A stretch of DNA of 64,000 nucleotides from Polycladomyces subterraneus (GCF_030433435.1 NZ_JANRHH010000038.1:1-64000); one strand, 5' to 3'. Counted from the stretch's first letter, positions 1 to 9,017 are shown. The notes: a model not told the origin generated them from the sequence alone. Numbers and translations are program-made.

Positions 1-235
1 GTTCCTTTTTCTCACTCTCATGGTTTTACCCAGTGGGAGAGATTGGTTCGCCACTGGAACCTCATACCATGACGTCCACAGGAACAAACCCACTACCAGT
101 GGGATGAGCACCGCTCATATGTTCGATTATACAGCGAATTGGTTGCTCTTGCCATCCCCAAAAGGGGATGCCGAGCAACGCCGTCTTTCATCCCACGATT
201 GAAACCGTGGGCTGTCAGGCGGCTTTATCTGTAAA
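1..235 (+). ncRNA. Candidate IS200/IS605-type right end with omega-RNA-like fold
   Basis: The segment folds into consecutive hairpins: CCAGTGG (30-36) with CCACTGG (51-57), extended by GGTT (22-25)/AACC (58-61); CCCACT (89-94) with AGTGGG (98-103); GTTGCTC (142-148) with GAGCAAC (173-179) enclosing CATCCCC/GGGGATG with an AAAA loop; and GCCG (180-183) with CGGC (220-223) enclosing CCCACG/CGTGGG (192-197/206-211). A final CCCACG...CGTGGG hairpin followed by a short tail resembles the right ends of IS200/IS605 elements, which also form the 3' part of the TnpB guide RNA. A tnpB gene would lie left of the window and is not visible. No convincing TnpB C-terminus can be read in the three plus frames. 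The assignment rests on fold and resemblance only. Confidence 0.42.
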
Positions 236-269
236 TCAGAATCACATTGAATATGATCCCCATGAGCGC

Positions 270-1310
270 TCAAGGTAACAATATCACTTTGCCGGATTTG
301 CCGCTCATCATCAGTTCAAATGCTTGTTCGAATTCTTCTAACGGGAACTTGTGGGTAATCAAAGGCTCCAGGATCACTTGCTCAGACTCGAGCAGTCCAG
401 CCGTTTGCTCCCAAGTTTCAAACATTTTCCGGCCGGTGATGCCATGGATCTGAATTCCCTTGAAAACGATATCGTTGGTGATGTCCAGTTCCACCGGACG
501 CGTCGGGAGACCCAACATCGAGATCCGGCCACCCATGGTCAACATCTTGAGTCCCTGCTGGATGGCGACGGGATGACCCGACATTTCCAATACGACGTCC
601 ACTCCCCGATCCCCTGTCAGCGACAACACTTTTTTGACCGGGTCTTCATTTTGTGAATGTACAATATGGGTCGCTCCCATCTGCACAGCCATATCCAACC
701 GGTATTCGTTCACATCCAGTGCCAGTACTTTGGCCGCCCCACTCGCTCGGGCCACTGACACGGCCATCAACCCGATCGGACCGCAACCAATCACCGCCAC
801 CGTCTTGCCTGCAATCGGACCGGAAAGCACAGTGTGTACGGCGTTGCCCATCGGCTCCATCAACGTAGCCACTTCAAATGGCAGGCTTTTGCTGTTTTTC
901 CACAAGTTTTTCGCCGGCATCACCACATATTCAGCAAAGCAACCCTGCCGATCCACACCGATAATTTGTGTGTTTTGGCAGACGTGATATTCGCCTCGCC
1001 GGCACTGCGGACATTCGTAACACACGATATGGGTTTCCGCCGATACGTGATCCCCCACCTGAAAGGAAGTTACTTGATCTCCGACGGCCACCACTTCACC
1101 CGAAAATTCGTGGCCGAATACATACGGCGGTTTCACTCGGCTTTTGGCCCAATCGTCGTACACATAGATATGGACATCGGTTCCGCAAAGACTCGTCGCT
1201 TTGACACGGATCAATACCTCATCGGGACCGTACTCCGGAATGGGCACCTCCCGCAACTCTGCGCCGAATCCGGCATGATGTTTCACCAAGGCGCGCATTG
1301 TTCCGCCCAT
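270..1310 (-). CDS. tdh: L-threonine 3-dehydrogenase
   Basis: Zinc-dependent medium-chain dehydrogenase of 346 residues that oxidises threonine to 2-amino-3-ketobutyrate with NAD+. Visible are the catalytic zinc site Cys42 in LCGTD and GHEFSG (His67/Glu68), the structural zinc cysteines at about 97, 100, 103 and 111, and the Rossmann loop VIGCGPIGLMAV. The ATG at 1310 is preferred over an upstream in-frame ATG (1352) because GGAAGGAGTG sits just ahead of it; the length then matches the family. In Bacillus tdh follows spoVS and precedes kbl; here no kbl is visible, so the aminoketobutyrate lyase may be left of the window or absent. An extended -10 element and a palindrome precede the gene. Confidence 0.93.
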   Translation of the reverse strand: MGGTMRALVKHHAGFGAELREVPIPEYGPDEVLIRVKATSLCGTDVHIYVYDDWAKSRVKPPYVFGHEFSGEVVAVGDQVTSFQVGDHVSAETHIVCYECPQCRRGEYHVCQNTQIIGVDRQGCFAEYVVMPAKNLWKNSKSLPFEVATLMEPMGNAVHTVLSGPIAGKTVAVIGCGPIGLMAVSVARASGAAKVLALDVNEYRLDMAVQMGATHIVHSQNEDPVKKVLSLTGDRGVDVVLEMSGHPVAIQQGLKMLTMGGRISMLGLPTRPVELDITNDIVFKGIQIHGITGRKMFETWEQTAGLLESEQVILEPLITHKFPLEEFEQAFELMMSGKSGKVILLP

Positions 1311-1341
1311 AATGGACACTCCTTCCCCATCCTGAAATGAC

Positions 1342-1361
1342 TGTGATATCATGATTTCACA
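1342..1361. promoter_or_regulatory. Palindromic operator candidate ahead of tdh
   Basis: TGTGATATCATGATTTCACA is a near-perfect 20-bp palindrome with a perfect ATCATGAT core. It lies directly downstream of the tdh -10 element, over the expected transcription start, the usual position for a repressor site. The regulator is unknown. Confidence 0.45.
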
Positions 1362-1364
1362 ACG

Positions 1365-1373
1365 ATTATACCA
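1365..1373 (-). promoter_or_regulatory. Extended -10 promoter element of tdh
   Basis: On the minus strand TGGTATAAT forms a consensus extended -10 (TGnTATAAT). No good -35 is visible, which extended -10 promoters tolerate. Start expected near 1358, about 48 bases before the tdh ATG. Confidence 0.5.
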
Positions 1374-1392
1374 CCATTACACAAAGCTCGGG

Positions 1393-1422
1393 AAGGGAAA
1401 ATGTCCATTTAAGGCGGACATT
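1393..1422 (-). terminator. Terminator-like hairpin after the MBL-fold gene
   Basis: AATGTCC...GGACATT stem (1400-1406/1416-1422) followed on the minus strand by TTTTCCC. The stop codon of the upstream gene lies in the stem. Confidence 0.5.
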
Positions 1423-2161
1423 ATCCCAGCCGAATTGAAAGACCGATCCCAGCTACGTACAGTGTACCCGAAAAATACGGCCGCGCTTCACGCTCCACCT
1501 CCGCCGGTGTATACTCCGGAAACAAATGCGTCAAGAGCAACCGTTTGGCGCCGATTTGTTCTGCCGCCATCGCTGCTTGCTCCGCCGAGAGGTGTCCAGT
1601 CGGATGTTGAGGAGCATTTCGTTTCAAATAGGTTGCTTCACACACAAACAGATCGGGAGACTGTGCCATCCGGCTCCAATCCGTTCGCGGGCCCGCATCC
1701 GCACCGTACAGAATCCGACTTCTCCCGTTGTCGGCCAATACTGCGTTACAGGGGATGGCGTGGTCCGTCGGATGAAACGACAAACGCACACTTCCCACAG
1801 ATGTTTCCCTATGTTTCTCGATGGGCCGCCAATCGATTGCATCATGATATGTCAGGAGCCGGGCCCATTTTTCCGGGGCTCCCGGTGCATACACGGTGAG
1901 CGACCGCGTGCGACGGCCCATTTGTTTCGCTAATCGGATCGCGTACTGAAGCACAAAAAAGTCAGCGATGTGGTCATGATGCAAATGGGACAAAACGACC
2001 GCATCCAGTTCATACGGGCGGCAATACTGATCCAGTTGGGACAACACACCGCTTCCGCAATCGATCAAAATGCGCTTGTCCTCTGATTCCAGCAAATACC
2101 CCGGTGTCGCTCCCCCTGCTCCCGGGTAAGGAGATTGGTAACCCAATACTGTCCACCGCAC
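1421..2161 (-). CDS. Metallo-beta-lactamase-fold hydrolase (YhfI/RNase Z-like)
   Basis: A 246-residue protein with the metal-binding motif HLHHDH (His59, His61, Asp63, His64), a later His in the PTDHA segment, Asp in the YGADAG segment and a C-terminal THLFPEY segment, the layout of the RNase Z/YhfI branch of the MBL fold. Substrate cannot be told from sequence. The GTG at 2161 is chosen because the fold begins at once (RWTVLGYQSPYPGAGG) and the length matches YhfI; an upstream ATG at 2245 would add 28 residues with no recognisable structure. It lies between tdh and korB, with its own terminator-like hairpin. Confidence 0.75.
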   Translation of the reverse strand: MRWTVLGYQSPYPGAGGATPGYLLESEDKRILIDCGSGVLSQLDQYCRPYELDAVVLSHLHHDHIADFFVLQYAIRLAKQMGRRTRSLTVYAPGAPEKWARLLTYHDAIDWRPIEKHRETSVGSVRLSFHPTDHAIPCNAVLADNGRSRILYGADAGPRTDWSRMAQSPDLFVCEATYLKRNAPQHPTGHLSAEQAAMAAEQIGAKRLLLTHLFPEYTPAEVEREARPYFSGTLYVAGIGLSIRLG

Positions 2162-2280
2162 ACTTTCACACCCTTTCGTGGTGAAGTCACTCCCTGAGGA
2201 AAATGTTCCCACGATACCCACATTGTCAGACGCGCTTAAGCACATCTTTTCACCAGCATATGCATGATAATCATGACTGC

Positions 2281-2314
2281 TGAAAAAAGCCGCTTTCCCA
2301 ATGGAAAGCGGCTT
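2281..2314 (-). terminator. Intrinsic terminator of korAB
   Basis: Perfect 10-bp stem GCCGCTTTCC (2289-2298)/GGAAAGCGGC (2303-2312), followed on the minus strand by TTTTTT. Confidence 0.9.
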
Positions 2315-2326
2315 CTAGTCAGGTCA

Positions 2327-3193
2327 TTATGCGAACTCAGCAACCAATTTGTCGAATTGCTCCTGGGTGATCTTCAGGTCTTGCTTGCACAACGCTGTTT
2401 CACGGAAGCCAGGAATCAGGTCCTCATACGATTTGCGATCCTTGTTCTGATAGATGATCCCGGTGACCAATCCGTTGTGCTCCATCAGCTTTTGCATGGC
2501 TGCTTGCCGGTCCGATGGATCGTATGATTCATCTTTTTCCAAGTTCACCAGATGCTCTTTGAACCAGTCGTAAGTGTTCACCTTGTTGTAAGTGACGCAC
2601 GGGCTGTATACGTTGATGAGGGAGAAGCCCTTGTGCTTGATCCCCTCTTCGATGATGTGTGTCAACTGTTTCAGATCGCTGGACACCGCCTGCGCCACAA
2701 ATCCTGCCCCAGCGGTGAGAGCCATTTCCATCGGTGCGAGCGGTGCTTCGATGGAACCTTTCGGTGTACTCTTCGTTTTGAAGCCCATCTCGCTTCGCGG
2801 AGATGTTTGTCCTTTGGTCAAGCCGTACACTTGGTTATCCATCACAATGTACGTGATATCGACGTTGCGCCGGATGGCGTGAATCGTATGCCCCATCCCA
2901 ATCGCGAAACCATCCCCGTCACCGCCGGCAGCCACTACTGTCAGCTCACGGTTTGCCAGTTTGAGCCCTTGCGCAATCGGCAGGGCGCGTCCATGAATGC
3001 CGTGGAAACCGTATGCGTTGACATATCCCGAAATCCGACCGGAACAACCGATACCCGATACGATGGCCACGTCTTCCGGTTCCAGCCCCAAATTGGCAAA
3101 TGCACGCTGCATGGCGGCCAATACGGAGAAGTCCCCGCAACCCGGGCACCAGTTCGGTTTCACTTTGTTGCGGAAATCTTTAAATGTGGCCAT
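2327..3193 (-). CDS. korB: 2-oxoacid:ferredoxin oxidoreductase, beta subunit
   Basis: A 288-residue thiamine-diphosphate subunit of a CoA-dependent 2-oxoacid:ferredoxin oxidoreductase (2-oxoglutarate or related acid to acyl-CoA plus CO2 plus reduced ferredoxin). CPGCG at residues 16-20 is diagnostic of the family. GDGD (91-94) followed by MDNQVYGLTKGQ (Asn120) is the TPP/Mg2+ motif. Translation is probably coupled to korA: the ATG lies 14 bases inside the korA end, with an AAGGAG upstream. There is no separate delta ferredoxin gene nearby, which fits the two-subunit type. Substrate specificity (pyruvate or 2-oxoglutarate) is not certain. Confidence 0.92.
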   Translation of the reverse strand: MATFKDFRNKVKPNWCPGCGDFSVLAAMQRAFANLGLEPEDVAIVSGIGCSGRISGYVNAYGFHGIHGRALPIAQGLKLANRELTVVAAGGDGDGFAIGMGHTIHAIRRNVDITYIVMDNQVYGLTKGQTSPRSEMGFKTKSTPKGSIEAPLAPMEMALTAGAGFVAQAVSSDLKQLTHIIEEGIKHKGFSLINVYSPCVTYNKVNTYDWFKEHLVNLEKDESYDPSDRQAAMQKLMEHNGLVTGIIYQNKDRKSYEDLIPGFRETALCKQDLKITQEQFDKLVAEFA

Positions 3194-4940
3194 GGACCAT
3201 CAGCTCCTTGCATTGGTTGTAAATTTCCGAGGGCAGGAACGGATTGCCGTCGTACTTGCCGAGATGGACGATTTTCTCGGCCATGCCGACGTACAGTTTC
3301 AACAACGAGGCCAGTTGTCCGGTCGCGTTGTTTTCCACCACGACGACTTTTTTCGCCCGCTCCATATACGGCCGGACAATATCGGACGGGAACGGCAGTA
3401 CTTGGCGAATATGAACGTGGTTCACCTTGATGCCGTCCTCTTCAAGCCGCTCCATCGCCTCATGGATGGTGCCACGGGTGGAGCACAAACCAACAAGCAA
3501 CAAATCCGGCTCCTCATGCGGCGCGTCGGCAATGATCGGGTTTTCGAAATCGATGCCGTTCGCCAGCTTTTTGAGCCGTTTCTCCATCATTTTTTTGCGG
3601 TTGACCGGGTTTTCCGACGGACGCCCCGTTTCGTCATGTTCCACACCGGTCACGTGATGTAGACCATGTTTCGTACCCGGCAACACCCGTGGAGAAACGC
3701 CGCTTTCTGTGAATTGATAGCGTTTGAACAACTGCGAGTCTTCCAAAGCGGGTAATTCCGCATCTAACGGCAACAGTTGTCCACGGTCGATTTGAATCCG
3801 GTTGTAATCCAGCGGTTCCACGGTTTGCTTCCCGAGCGCCAGAGCCAAGTCGGCCAAGATAATGACCGGGCATTGATATTTTTCCGCCAGGTTGAACGCC
3901 TGAATCGTATCATAGAAGCATTCTTCCGCCGTGCTCGGTGCGATCACGATTTTCGGAATTTCTCCGTGCGTGCTGTAGAGCATCGCCAAAATGTCACTTT
4001 GCTCCTGTTTGGTCGGCAAACCGGTGCTGGGACCGCCACGTTGCGTGTTCACGATGACGGCAGGGGTTTCGGTCATACCCGCCAAACCGATCGCTTCAGT
4101 CATGAGGGACAAGCCTGGGCCTGCAGAAGCCGTCATCGCACGCACGCCACCGTAATTTGCACCGATCACCATGGAAATGGCAGCGATTTCATCTTCGGTT
4201 TGCACAACCGTCCCACCGAATTCCGGCAGTTTTTTGATGAGATATTCCATGATTTCAGACGATGGAGTAATCGGATACGCTGCCATGATCCGGCAACCAG
4301 CAGCAATGGCGCCCAACGCGATCGCATCGTTGCCGATCATGTATAAACGTCTTTTTCCGTCCGATTTTTCCAATTGCAGTTCCGGCAGAGGTCCTCCCGC
4401 CTGCTCTATGATAAATCGGGCTCCCCGCTCGATCGCGTCCATGTTTTTGTCCACAACCGTCTGGCCTTTCCGGGAAAACCTCTCTTCGATAACACTTTTG
4501 AACGCGTTCACCGGCAATCCCAGAAGCGCACTTGAAGCGCCCACGGCGACCATATTTTTCATTTGGGCCAAGCCCACTTCTTCTGCGATTTTGGTAAACG
4601 GAACGGTAAACAACCGCGCGTTTACCCCTTCCGGGATTTGCGGATTAAATTTGGCGTCCGCCAAGATCACGCCACCTTCATGCAATTCGTACGCGTTCAG
4701 ATCAATCGTTTCCTGATCAAAAGCGACCAAAATATCCAGCTCGTCGGAAATGGCGCGGATCGGGCGGATACTGATACGAATCTTGGTATTGGAGTGCCCT
4801 CCCTTGATCCGAGAAGAAAAGTGACGATATCCGTACAGGTAATAACCCAGCCGATTCAACGCGGTGGCAAATATCTCACCTGTACTGTCAATCCCTTCTC
4901 CCTGTTGTCCGCCCACCTTCCACGAAAGCTGCTTGACCAT
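3180..4940 (-). CDS. korA: 2-oxoacid:ferredoxin oxidoreductase, gamma-alpha fused subunit
   Basis: A 586-residue fusion of the gamma domain (about 1-200, starting KQLSWKVGGQQGEGIDSTG) and the alpha domain (from about 215, AGCRIMAAYPITPSSEIMEYL). The YPITPSSE motif of the alpha subunit near the gamma/alpha junction is characteristic of the two-subunit enzymes. The ATG at 4940 has AAAGGAG at proper spacing; the open frame continues 37 codons further upstream without a ribosome site. It forms an operon with korB (14-base overlap) closed by the terminator at 2281. The roughly 250 bases upstream (4941-5187) hold the promoter region, but no convincing -35/-10 pair could be fixed. Confidence 0.92.
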   Translation of the reverse strand: MVKQLSWKVGGQQGEGIDSTGEIFATALNRLGYYLYGYRHFSSRIKGGHSNTKIRISIRPIRAISDELDILVAFDQETIDLNAYELHEGGVILADAKFNPQIPEGVNARLFTVPFTKIAEEVGLAQMKNMVAVGASSALLGLPVNAFKSVIEERFSRKGQTVVDKNMDAIERGARFIIEQAGGPLPELQLEKSDGKRRLYMIGNDAIALGAIAAGCRIMAAYPITPSSEIMEYLIKKLPEFGGTVVQTEDEIAAISMVIGANYGGVRAMTASAGPGLSLMTEAIGLAGMTETPAVIVNTQRGGPSTGLPTKQEQSDILAMLYSTHGEIPKIVIAPSTAEECFYDTIQAFNLAEKYQCPVIILADLALALGKQTVEPLDYNRIQIDRGQLLPLDAELPALEDSQLFKRYQFTESGVSPRVLPGTKHGLHHVTGVEHDETGRPSENPVNRKKMMEKRLKKLANGIDFENPIIADAPHEEPDLLLVGLCSTRGTIHEAMERLEEDGIKVNHVHIRQVLPFPSDIVRPYMERAKKVVVVENNATGQLASLLKLYVGMAEKIVHLGKYDGNPFLPSEIYNQCKELMVHGHI

Positions 4941-5187
4941 GAACTCATCTCCTTTAGATACCCTGCGACTATCTGAAAAACAAAAAATGGTGAAAGATAC
5001 CGTACCATTGTCCTTGTCTAAATCGAGATAGGAACGGTAACGGTTCATCACTAATCAATTCTATTCCCTTGTATAATAAAAAGCAACTGCTCATCCGACG
5101 AATTCCTCTCTTATCCGACTTTTTTCGGGTGGATTTTCCCTCTTGCGCATCCCGTCAGATGATTTTCTAGCGTTTATTCATAACCAC

Positions 5188-6135
5188 TCAATTTCTCAGG
5201 TATGTCCGATAAAATGTTAGCCAATTTTCACCAGTCCATTTCCGCACCCACTCCTCCGGATACCGTTTCATTAGTTTTTCCGCAAAATCGGCAAAGTCTC
5301 CCGCATGCGCCAAACCGGGAATTTTCTCCTCTGTCCCGTCAAAGTCTGATCCAAAGGCGATCGACCCCGCTCCGCCCAAATGACAGATGTGGTCGATATG
5401 CCGGAACAAATGATCCCATCGTGCCTCTTTTCCCTGCTGATGAACGAATTTGGGCACGAATGTGATGCCGATCAAACCTCCGCGCTCGATTAATGCCCGA
5501 ATTTGATCGTCTCCCAAATTACGCGGATGAGGACAAACGGCATAGCAATTAGAATGGGACGCAACAACGGGTACGTCCGTGTATTCCATCACGTCCCAAA
5601 ATCCTCTGACTGATAAATGGGATACATCTACAATCATTCCCAATCGGGCCATTTCCTTTATTAACTGTTGACCGAACCGGGTCAACCCTCCTCCGCGCGG
5701 CTCTTCGATTCCATCGGCCGCTTCGTTGGCGTGATTCCAGGTCAAACCCACCTGCCGCACTCCCAAACGATACAGCGTTCGCAGGTAAGCAATCTCTCCC
5801 TGCAGGGCATCCGCTCCTTCCAACAATAAAAACGCCCCCAGCTTTCCTTCCCGAAGTTGATCCAAATGGGAACTTTCCGTAATGACAAATGTACGAGTGC
5901 TGTCTTGCACGATGCGCTCATAGAACAGATCCACCTGTCGGAGGGCGACATGCCAAGCGAGATGTCGTGACACCTCCTCCGGCACCCATATGGCGAACAC
6001 TTGCATCAACAGGCGCGAGCGCTGTGCAGAACTGAATGTGACATCCAAAGAAGAATCGGGGGCATAAAAGGAAAGATTGCCCCCGGATTTCCACATTTTA
6101 TATAACACATCGCAATGCCCATCGATCCAAAACAT
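5188..6135 (-). CDS. Membrane dipeptidase (peptidase M19 family)
   Basis: A 315-residue zinc dipeptidase of the renal dipeptidase fold. HCDVL near the N-terminus (His7, Asp9), LLLEGADAL (bridging Glu), VDVSHLS and VVASHSNCYAV (metal His residues) and GSDFDG (Asp) are in the expected order. Such enzymes cleave dipeptides and may help recycle peptides; despite the name there is no signal peptide or membrane segment here, so a cytoplasmic location is likely. The ATG at 6135 is supported by GAGGGG at good spacing; 20 extra codons upstream overlap the spoVS terminator. Confidence 0.88.
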   Translation of the reverse strand: MFWIDGHCDVLYKMWKSGGNLSFYAPDSSLDVTFSSAQRSRLLMQVFAIWVPEEVSRHLAWHVALRQVDLFYERIVQDSTRTFVITESSHLDQLREGKLGAFLLLEGADALQGEIAYLRTLYRLGVRQVGLTWNHANEAADGIEEPRGGGLTRFGQQLIKEMARLGMIVDVSHLSVRGFWDVMEYTDVPVVASHSNCYAVCPHPRNLGDDQIRALIERGGLIGITFVPKFVHQQGKEARWDHLFRHIDHICHLGGAGSIAFGSDFDGTEEKIPGLAHAGDFADFAEKLMKRYPEEWVRKWTGENWLTFYRTYLRN

Positions 6136-6151
6136 GGTAATTCCCCTCTTC

Positions 6152-6189
6152 AAAAGAAAAACCTGTCTATACGAAGATAAACAGGTTTC
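6152..6189 (-). terminator. Terminator of spoVS
   Basis: AACCTGT...ACAGGTT hairpin downstream of spoVS, followed on the minus strand by TTTTTCTTTT. Confidence 0.75.
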
Positions 6190-6211
6190 TTTCACTTATG
6201 TGGATCCCGTG

Positions 6212-6472
6212 TCAACGGGGTTCTACGATCAACTTAATCGCTGTTCGCTCTTCCCCATCGATGATAATGTCCGTAAATGCGGGAATGCAGATCAGATCGA
6301 TTCCGCTCGGTGCGACAAACCCTCGTGCAATTGCTACCGCTTTCACAGCTTGATTGAGTGCACCGGCTCCAATCGCCTGAATTTCGGCCGCCCCACGCTC
6401 ACGCAGGACTCCCGCAAGTGCACCAGCGACAGAGTTCGGACTGGACTTTGCTGAAACTTTTAATACTTCCAT
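6212..6472 (-). CDS. spoVS: Stage V sporulation protein S
   Basis: An 86-residue protein that is a near-textbook SpoVS: MEVLKVSAKSSPNSVAGALA, GAGALNQAVKAVAIARG and the IPAFTDI segment. SpoVS is an Alba-like small protein needed to pass into stage V (cortex and coat formation) in Bacillus, with unclear biochemistry. A strong GAGGAGG precedes the ATG. A consensus sigma-H promoter (6518-6544) lies upstream and a terminator downstream, so it is a single-gene unit downstream of ymdB, as in Bacillus. Confidence 0.97.
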   Translation of the reverse strand: MEVLKVSAKSSPNSVAGALAGVLRERGAAEIQAIGAGALNQAVKAVAIARGFVAPSGIDLICIPAFTDIIIDGEERTAIKLIVEPR

Positions 6473-6517
6473 GTTCGGTACCTCCTCGATGGTTTGAGTG
6501 TGTCCATTGCCATATAT

Positions 6518-6544
6518 ATTCGCCAGTTCTAAATAAATTCCTCC
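6518..6544 (-). promoter_or_regulatory. Sigma-H promoter of spoVS
   Basis: On the minus strand GGAGGAATT (-35), 11 bases, GGCGAAT (-10): every position fits RnAGGAwWW-N11/12-RnnGAAT. Start expected near 6510, about 40 bases before the ATG. spoVS is a known sigma-H gene in Bacillus subtilis. Confidence 0.8.
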
Positions 6545-6591
6545 TAGCCGAAATAAAGATTCAAAAAATTGAAAACCTAAAATTTGGCTGC

Positions 6592-7387
6592 TTATCCATC
6601 CAGCAAAGGTTGGTCGTCATCGATACGGACACGCCGGATATTATGCGCTTTTCCATTGGTGCGGTCCAGATCGATGACGACGGCATTCATCTGCATCCTG
6701 CCCGTTTTTTCCACTTCCAGGCGTACGGGTAATTGCGTGAGGAACTTTTTCAATACCAAGTCACGTGTCATTCCCAGAACCCCGTCATACGCCCCGGTCA
6801 TACCCACATCGCTCAGATAGGCGGTCCCTCCGGGCAAAATGCGTTCATCCGCCGTCTGCACATGTGTGTGTACCGATCACCGCCGACACCCGCCCATCCA
6901 GATGCCATCCCATCGCTTGTTTCTCCGAGGTGGTTTCTGCGTGGAAATCGACGACAATATGGGTTTTTCCGTTCAGTTTGGCGAGCAGTGCGTCGACGGT
7001 ACGGAATGGGCATTCCACAGGAGACATGAAGGTCCGGCCCATCAAGTTGATGACGGTAAGCGATTCTTTGCCAACGGGTATGACGGCATACCCTCGGCCG
7101 GGTGTACCTTCCGGATAATTGGCCGGACGCACCAATCGCGGTTCCTCGTCAATAAAATCGAAAATCTCCCTTCGATCCCAGGCGTGATTGCCCAATGTGA
7201 TGCAATCGACTCCTTGTTTCAACAGCGAACGGACAATCTCGCGGGTGATCCCTCGTCCTCCTGCCGCGTTTTCGCCGTTGGCCACAGTTACATCCGGTTT
7301 GTAAGACCGCTTCAACCGATCCAGATGGGTTTGAATCGCTGTTCTTCCTAATGAGCCGACGATGTCACCGATCATCAACACACGCAT
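6592..7387 (-). pseudogene. ymdB: ymdB phosphodiesterase gene with frameshift
   Basis: YmdB is a calcineurin-like metallophosphoesterase that hydrolyses 2',3'-cyclic nucleotides and affects biofilm and motility genes in Bacillus. The first part (7387 to about 6870) reads well: MIGDIVGSLGR, NGENAAGG, LGNHAWD, and then VIGTHT, where the frame runs into a TGA. The remaining 85 or so residues (starting VQTADERILPGGTAYLSDVGMTG) continue in another frame to 6592. Restoring two bases (one CA unit) in the ACACACA run at 6863-6872 joins them as GTHTHVQTADER and gives 265 residues, the family length. It is either a real slippage mutation, a phase-variable state, or a sequencing error. The ATG at 7387 follows GGAGGCAGGAAC. 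Confidence 0.85.
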
Positions 7388-7404
7388 GTTCCTGCCTCCG
7401 TATA

Positions 7405-7436
7405 GAAAAAAAGAAAGCGGCAAAAAATGCCACTTT
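7405..7436 (-). terminator. Terminator of rny
   Basis: AAAGTGGC/GCCGCTTT stem (one G-U pair, 7-base loop), followed on the minus strand by CTTTTTTT. It separates rny from ymdB. Confidence 0.8.
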
Positions 7437-8986
7437 TATTTTGCATACTCCACGGCCCGTGTCTCCCGAATCACCGTTACTTTAATATGTCCCGGATAAT
7501 CCAACCGGTTTTCGATCTCTTTGGTTATTTGACGGGCCAACACAACCGCCTCCGCATCCGATACCTCTTCCGGTCGAACGATGATGCGCACTTCCCGTCC
7601 GGCTTGAATCGCATACGATTTTTCCACCCCATCAAACGAATCGCAGATTTCCTCCAGCTTCTCCAACCGTTTGATGTAGGCTTCCAGCGTCTCGCGTCGG
7701 GCGCCGGGACGTGCTGCAGACAAAGCATCCGCCGCTCCGACCAACACCGCAATCACGCTGGTCGCTTCGACGTCGCCGTGATGGGAAGCGATACCGTTGA
7801 TCACCGCGGGGTGTTCATTATATTTTTTGGCCAATTCGATCCCGATTTCTACATGAGATCCTTCCACTTCGTGGTCGATCGCCTTCCCAATATCATGCAA
7901 CAGTCCCGCTCGCTTGGCGAGGACGACGTCTTCTCCCAGTTCGGCGGCCAAAAGGCCTGCCAAATGAGCCACTTCCATCGAATGTTTCAGCACATTTTGG
8001 CCATAGCTGGTCCGAAACTTCAACCGACCCAGTATTTTGATCAAATCCGGGTGCAACCCGTGAACGCCTGTTTCAAAAGTCGCTTGCTCACCGTATTCCC
8101 GAATGCGCTCATCCACTTCGCGTCGGGCTTTTTCTACCATTTCCTCGATGCGGGCCGGATGAATCCGGCCGTCGGCAACCAATTTCTCCAGTGCCACTCT
8201 CGCCACTTCGCGCCGAATCGGATCGAACCCGGACAATATAACCGCTTCAGGGGTGTCGTCAATGATCAGATCGATCCCCGTCAACGTTTCCAAGGTACGG
8301 ATATTCCGGCCTTCGCGTCCGATGATCCGCCCCTTCATTTCGTCATTGGGCAGCGTAACCACCGAGACGGTCGACTCGGCCACGTGATCAGCGGCACAAC
8401 GTTGGATCGCCAGCGAAATGATATTTCGTGCCCGCTTTTCCGCCTCATCTTTCGCCTGTTGTTCCATCTCTTTGATCAATTGGGCGGTTTCATGACGCAT
8501 CTCGTTTTCCACACGCTGGAAGATGATCTGCTTCGCTTCCTCAGTGGTTAAACCGGAAATGCGCTCCAATTCTTGGAGTTGTTTATGGTAGAGCGTTTCG
8601 GCTTCCCGATGGCGTTCCTCAATTTCCTGCTCTTTCTTATTGATAGCTTCCTCGCGCTTTTCTAGCGCTTCCTGTTTGCGATCGAGCGTCTCTTCCTTCT
8701 GCATGAGACGCCGCTCGAAACGTTGCAGTTCATTCCGCTGTTCGCGAATTTCGCGTTCTGCTTCTGTTCGCATCCGGTGGACTTCATCTCGTGCTTCCAC
8801 CAGTTTTTCGCGTTTGATTGCTTCAGCCTCTTTGCGAGCTGTTTCGACTATATGATCGGCCTCTTTTTCCGCGCTGCCAATTCGGGCTTCGGCCGTTGAT
8901 TTGCGTAGCCAGTAACCAATCCCGGTACCGATCAACAACGCAAAAAGGAACAGCAACAACAAGCCTGCCACGTCTAGGTCGAGCAT
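7436..8986 (-). CDS. rny: Ribonuclease Y
   Basis: A 516-residue membrane-anchored endoribonuclease that starts mRNA decay in Bacillota. In order: N-terminal membrane helix (about 7-26, [17 protein letters not shown]), a long charged coiled coil (about 30-190), a KH domain with [15 protein letters not shown], and an HD domain with [10 protein letters not shown] and [12 protein letters not shown] (His-Asp metal pair). The C-terminus RAVEYAK is typical. Start ATG at 8986 with AGAAGGAGGTGG upstream. It has a consensus sigma-A promoter nearly 300 bases upstream and therefore a long structured 5' leader, and its own terminator. Confidence 0.97.
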   Translation of the reverse strand: MLDLDVAGLLLLFLFALLIGTGIGYWLRKSTAEARIGSAEKEADHIVETARKEAEAIKREKLVEARDEVHRMRTEAEREIREQRNELQRFERRLMQKEETLDRKQEALEKREEAINKKEQEIEERHREAETLYHKQLQELERISGLTTEEAKQIIFQRVENEMRHETAQLIKEMEQQAKDEAEKRARNIISLAIQRCAADHVAESTVSVVTLPNDEMKGRIIGREGRNIRTLETLTGIDLIIDDTPEAVILSGFDPIRREVARVALEKLVADGRIHPARIEEMVEKARREVDERIREYGEQATFETGVHGLHPDLIKILGRLKFRTSYGQNVLKHSMEVAHLAGLLAAELGEDVVLAKRAGLLHDIGKAIDHEVEGSHVEIGIELAKKYNEHPAVINGIASHHGDVEATSVIAVLVGAADALSAARPGARRETLEAYIKRLEKLEEICDSFDGVEKSYAIQAGREVRIIVRPEEVSDAEAVVLARQITKEIENRLDYPGHIKVTVIRETRAVEYAK

Positions 8987-9017
8987 CTTCGCAATCCACC
9001 TCCTTCTGTTCCCGCCT

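Noticed and set aside
5041-5100. Promoter of korAB
   Set aside because: TTATTATAC is visible on the minus strand, but no -35 at a usable distance; left unassigned.
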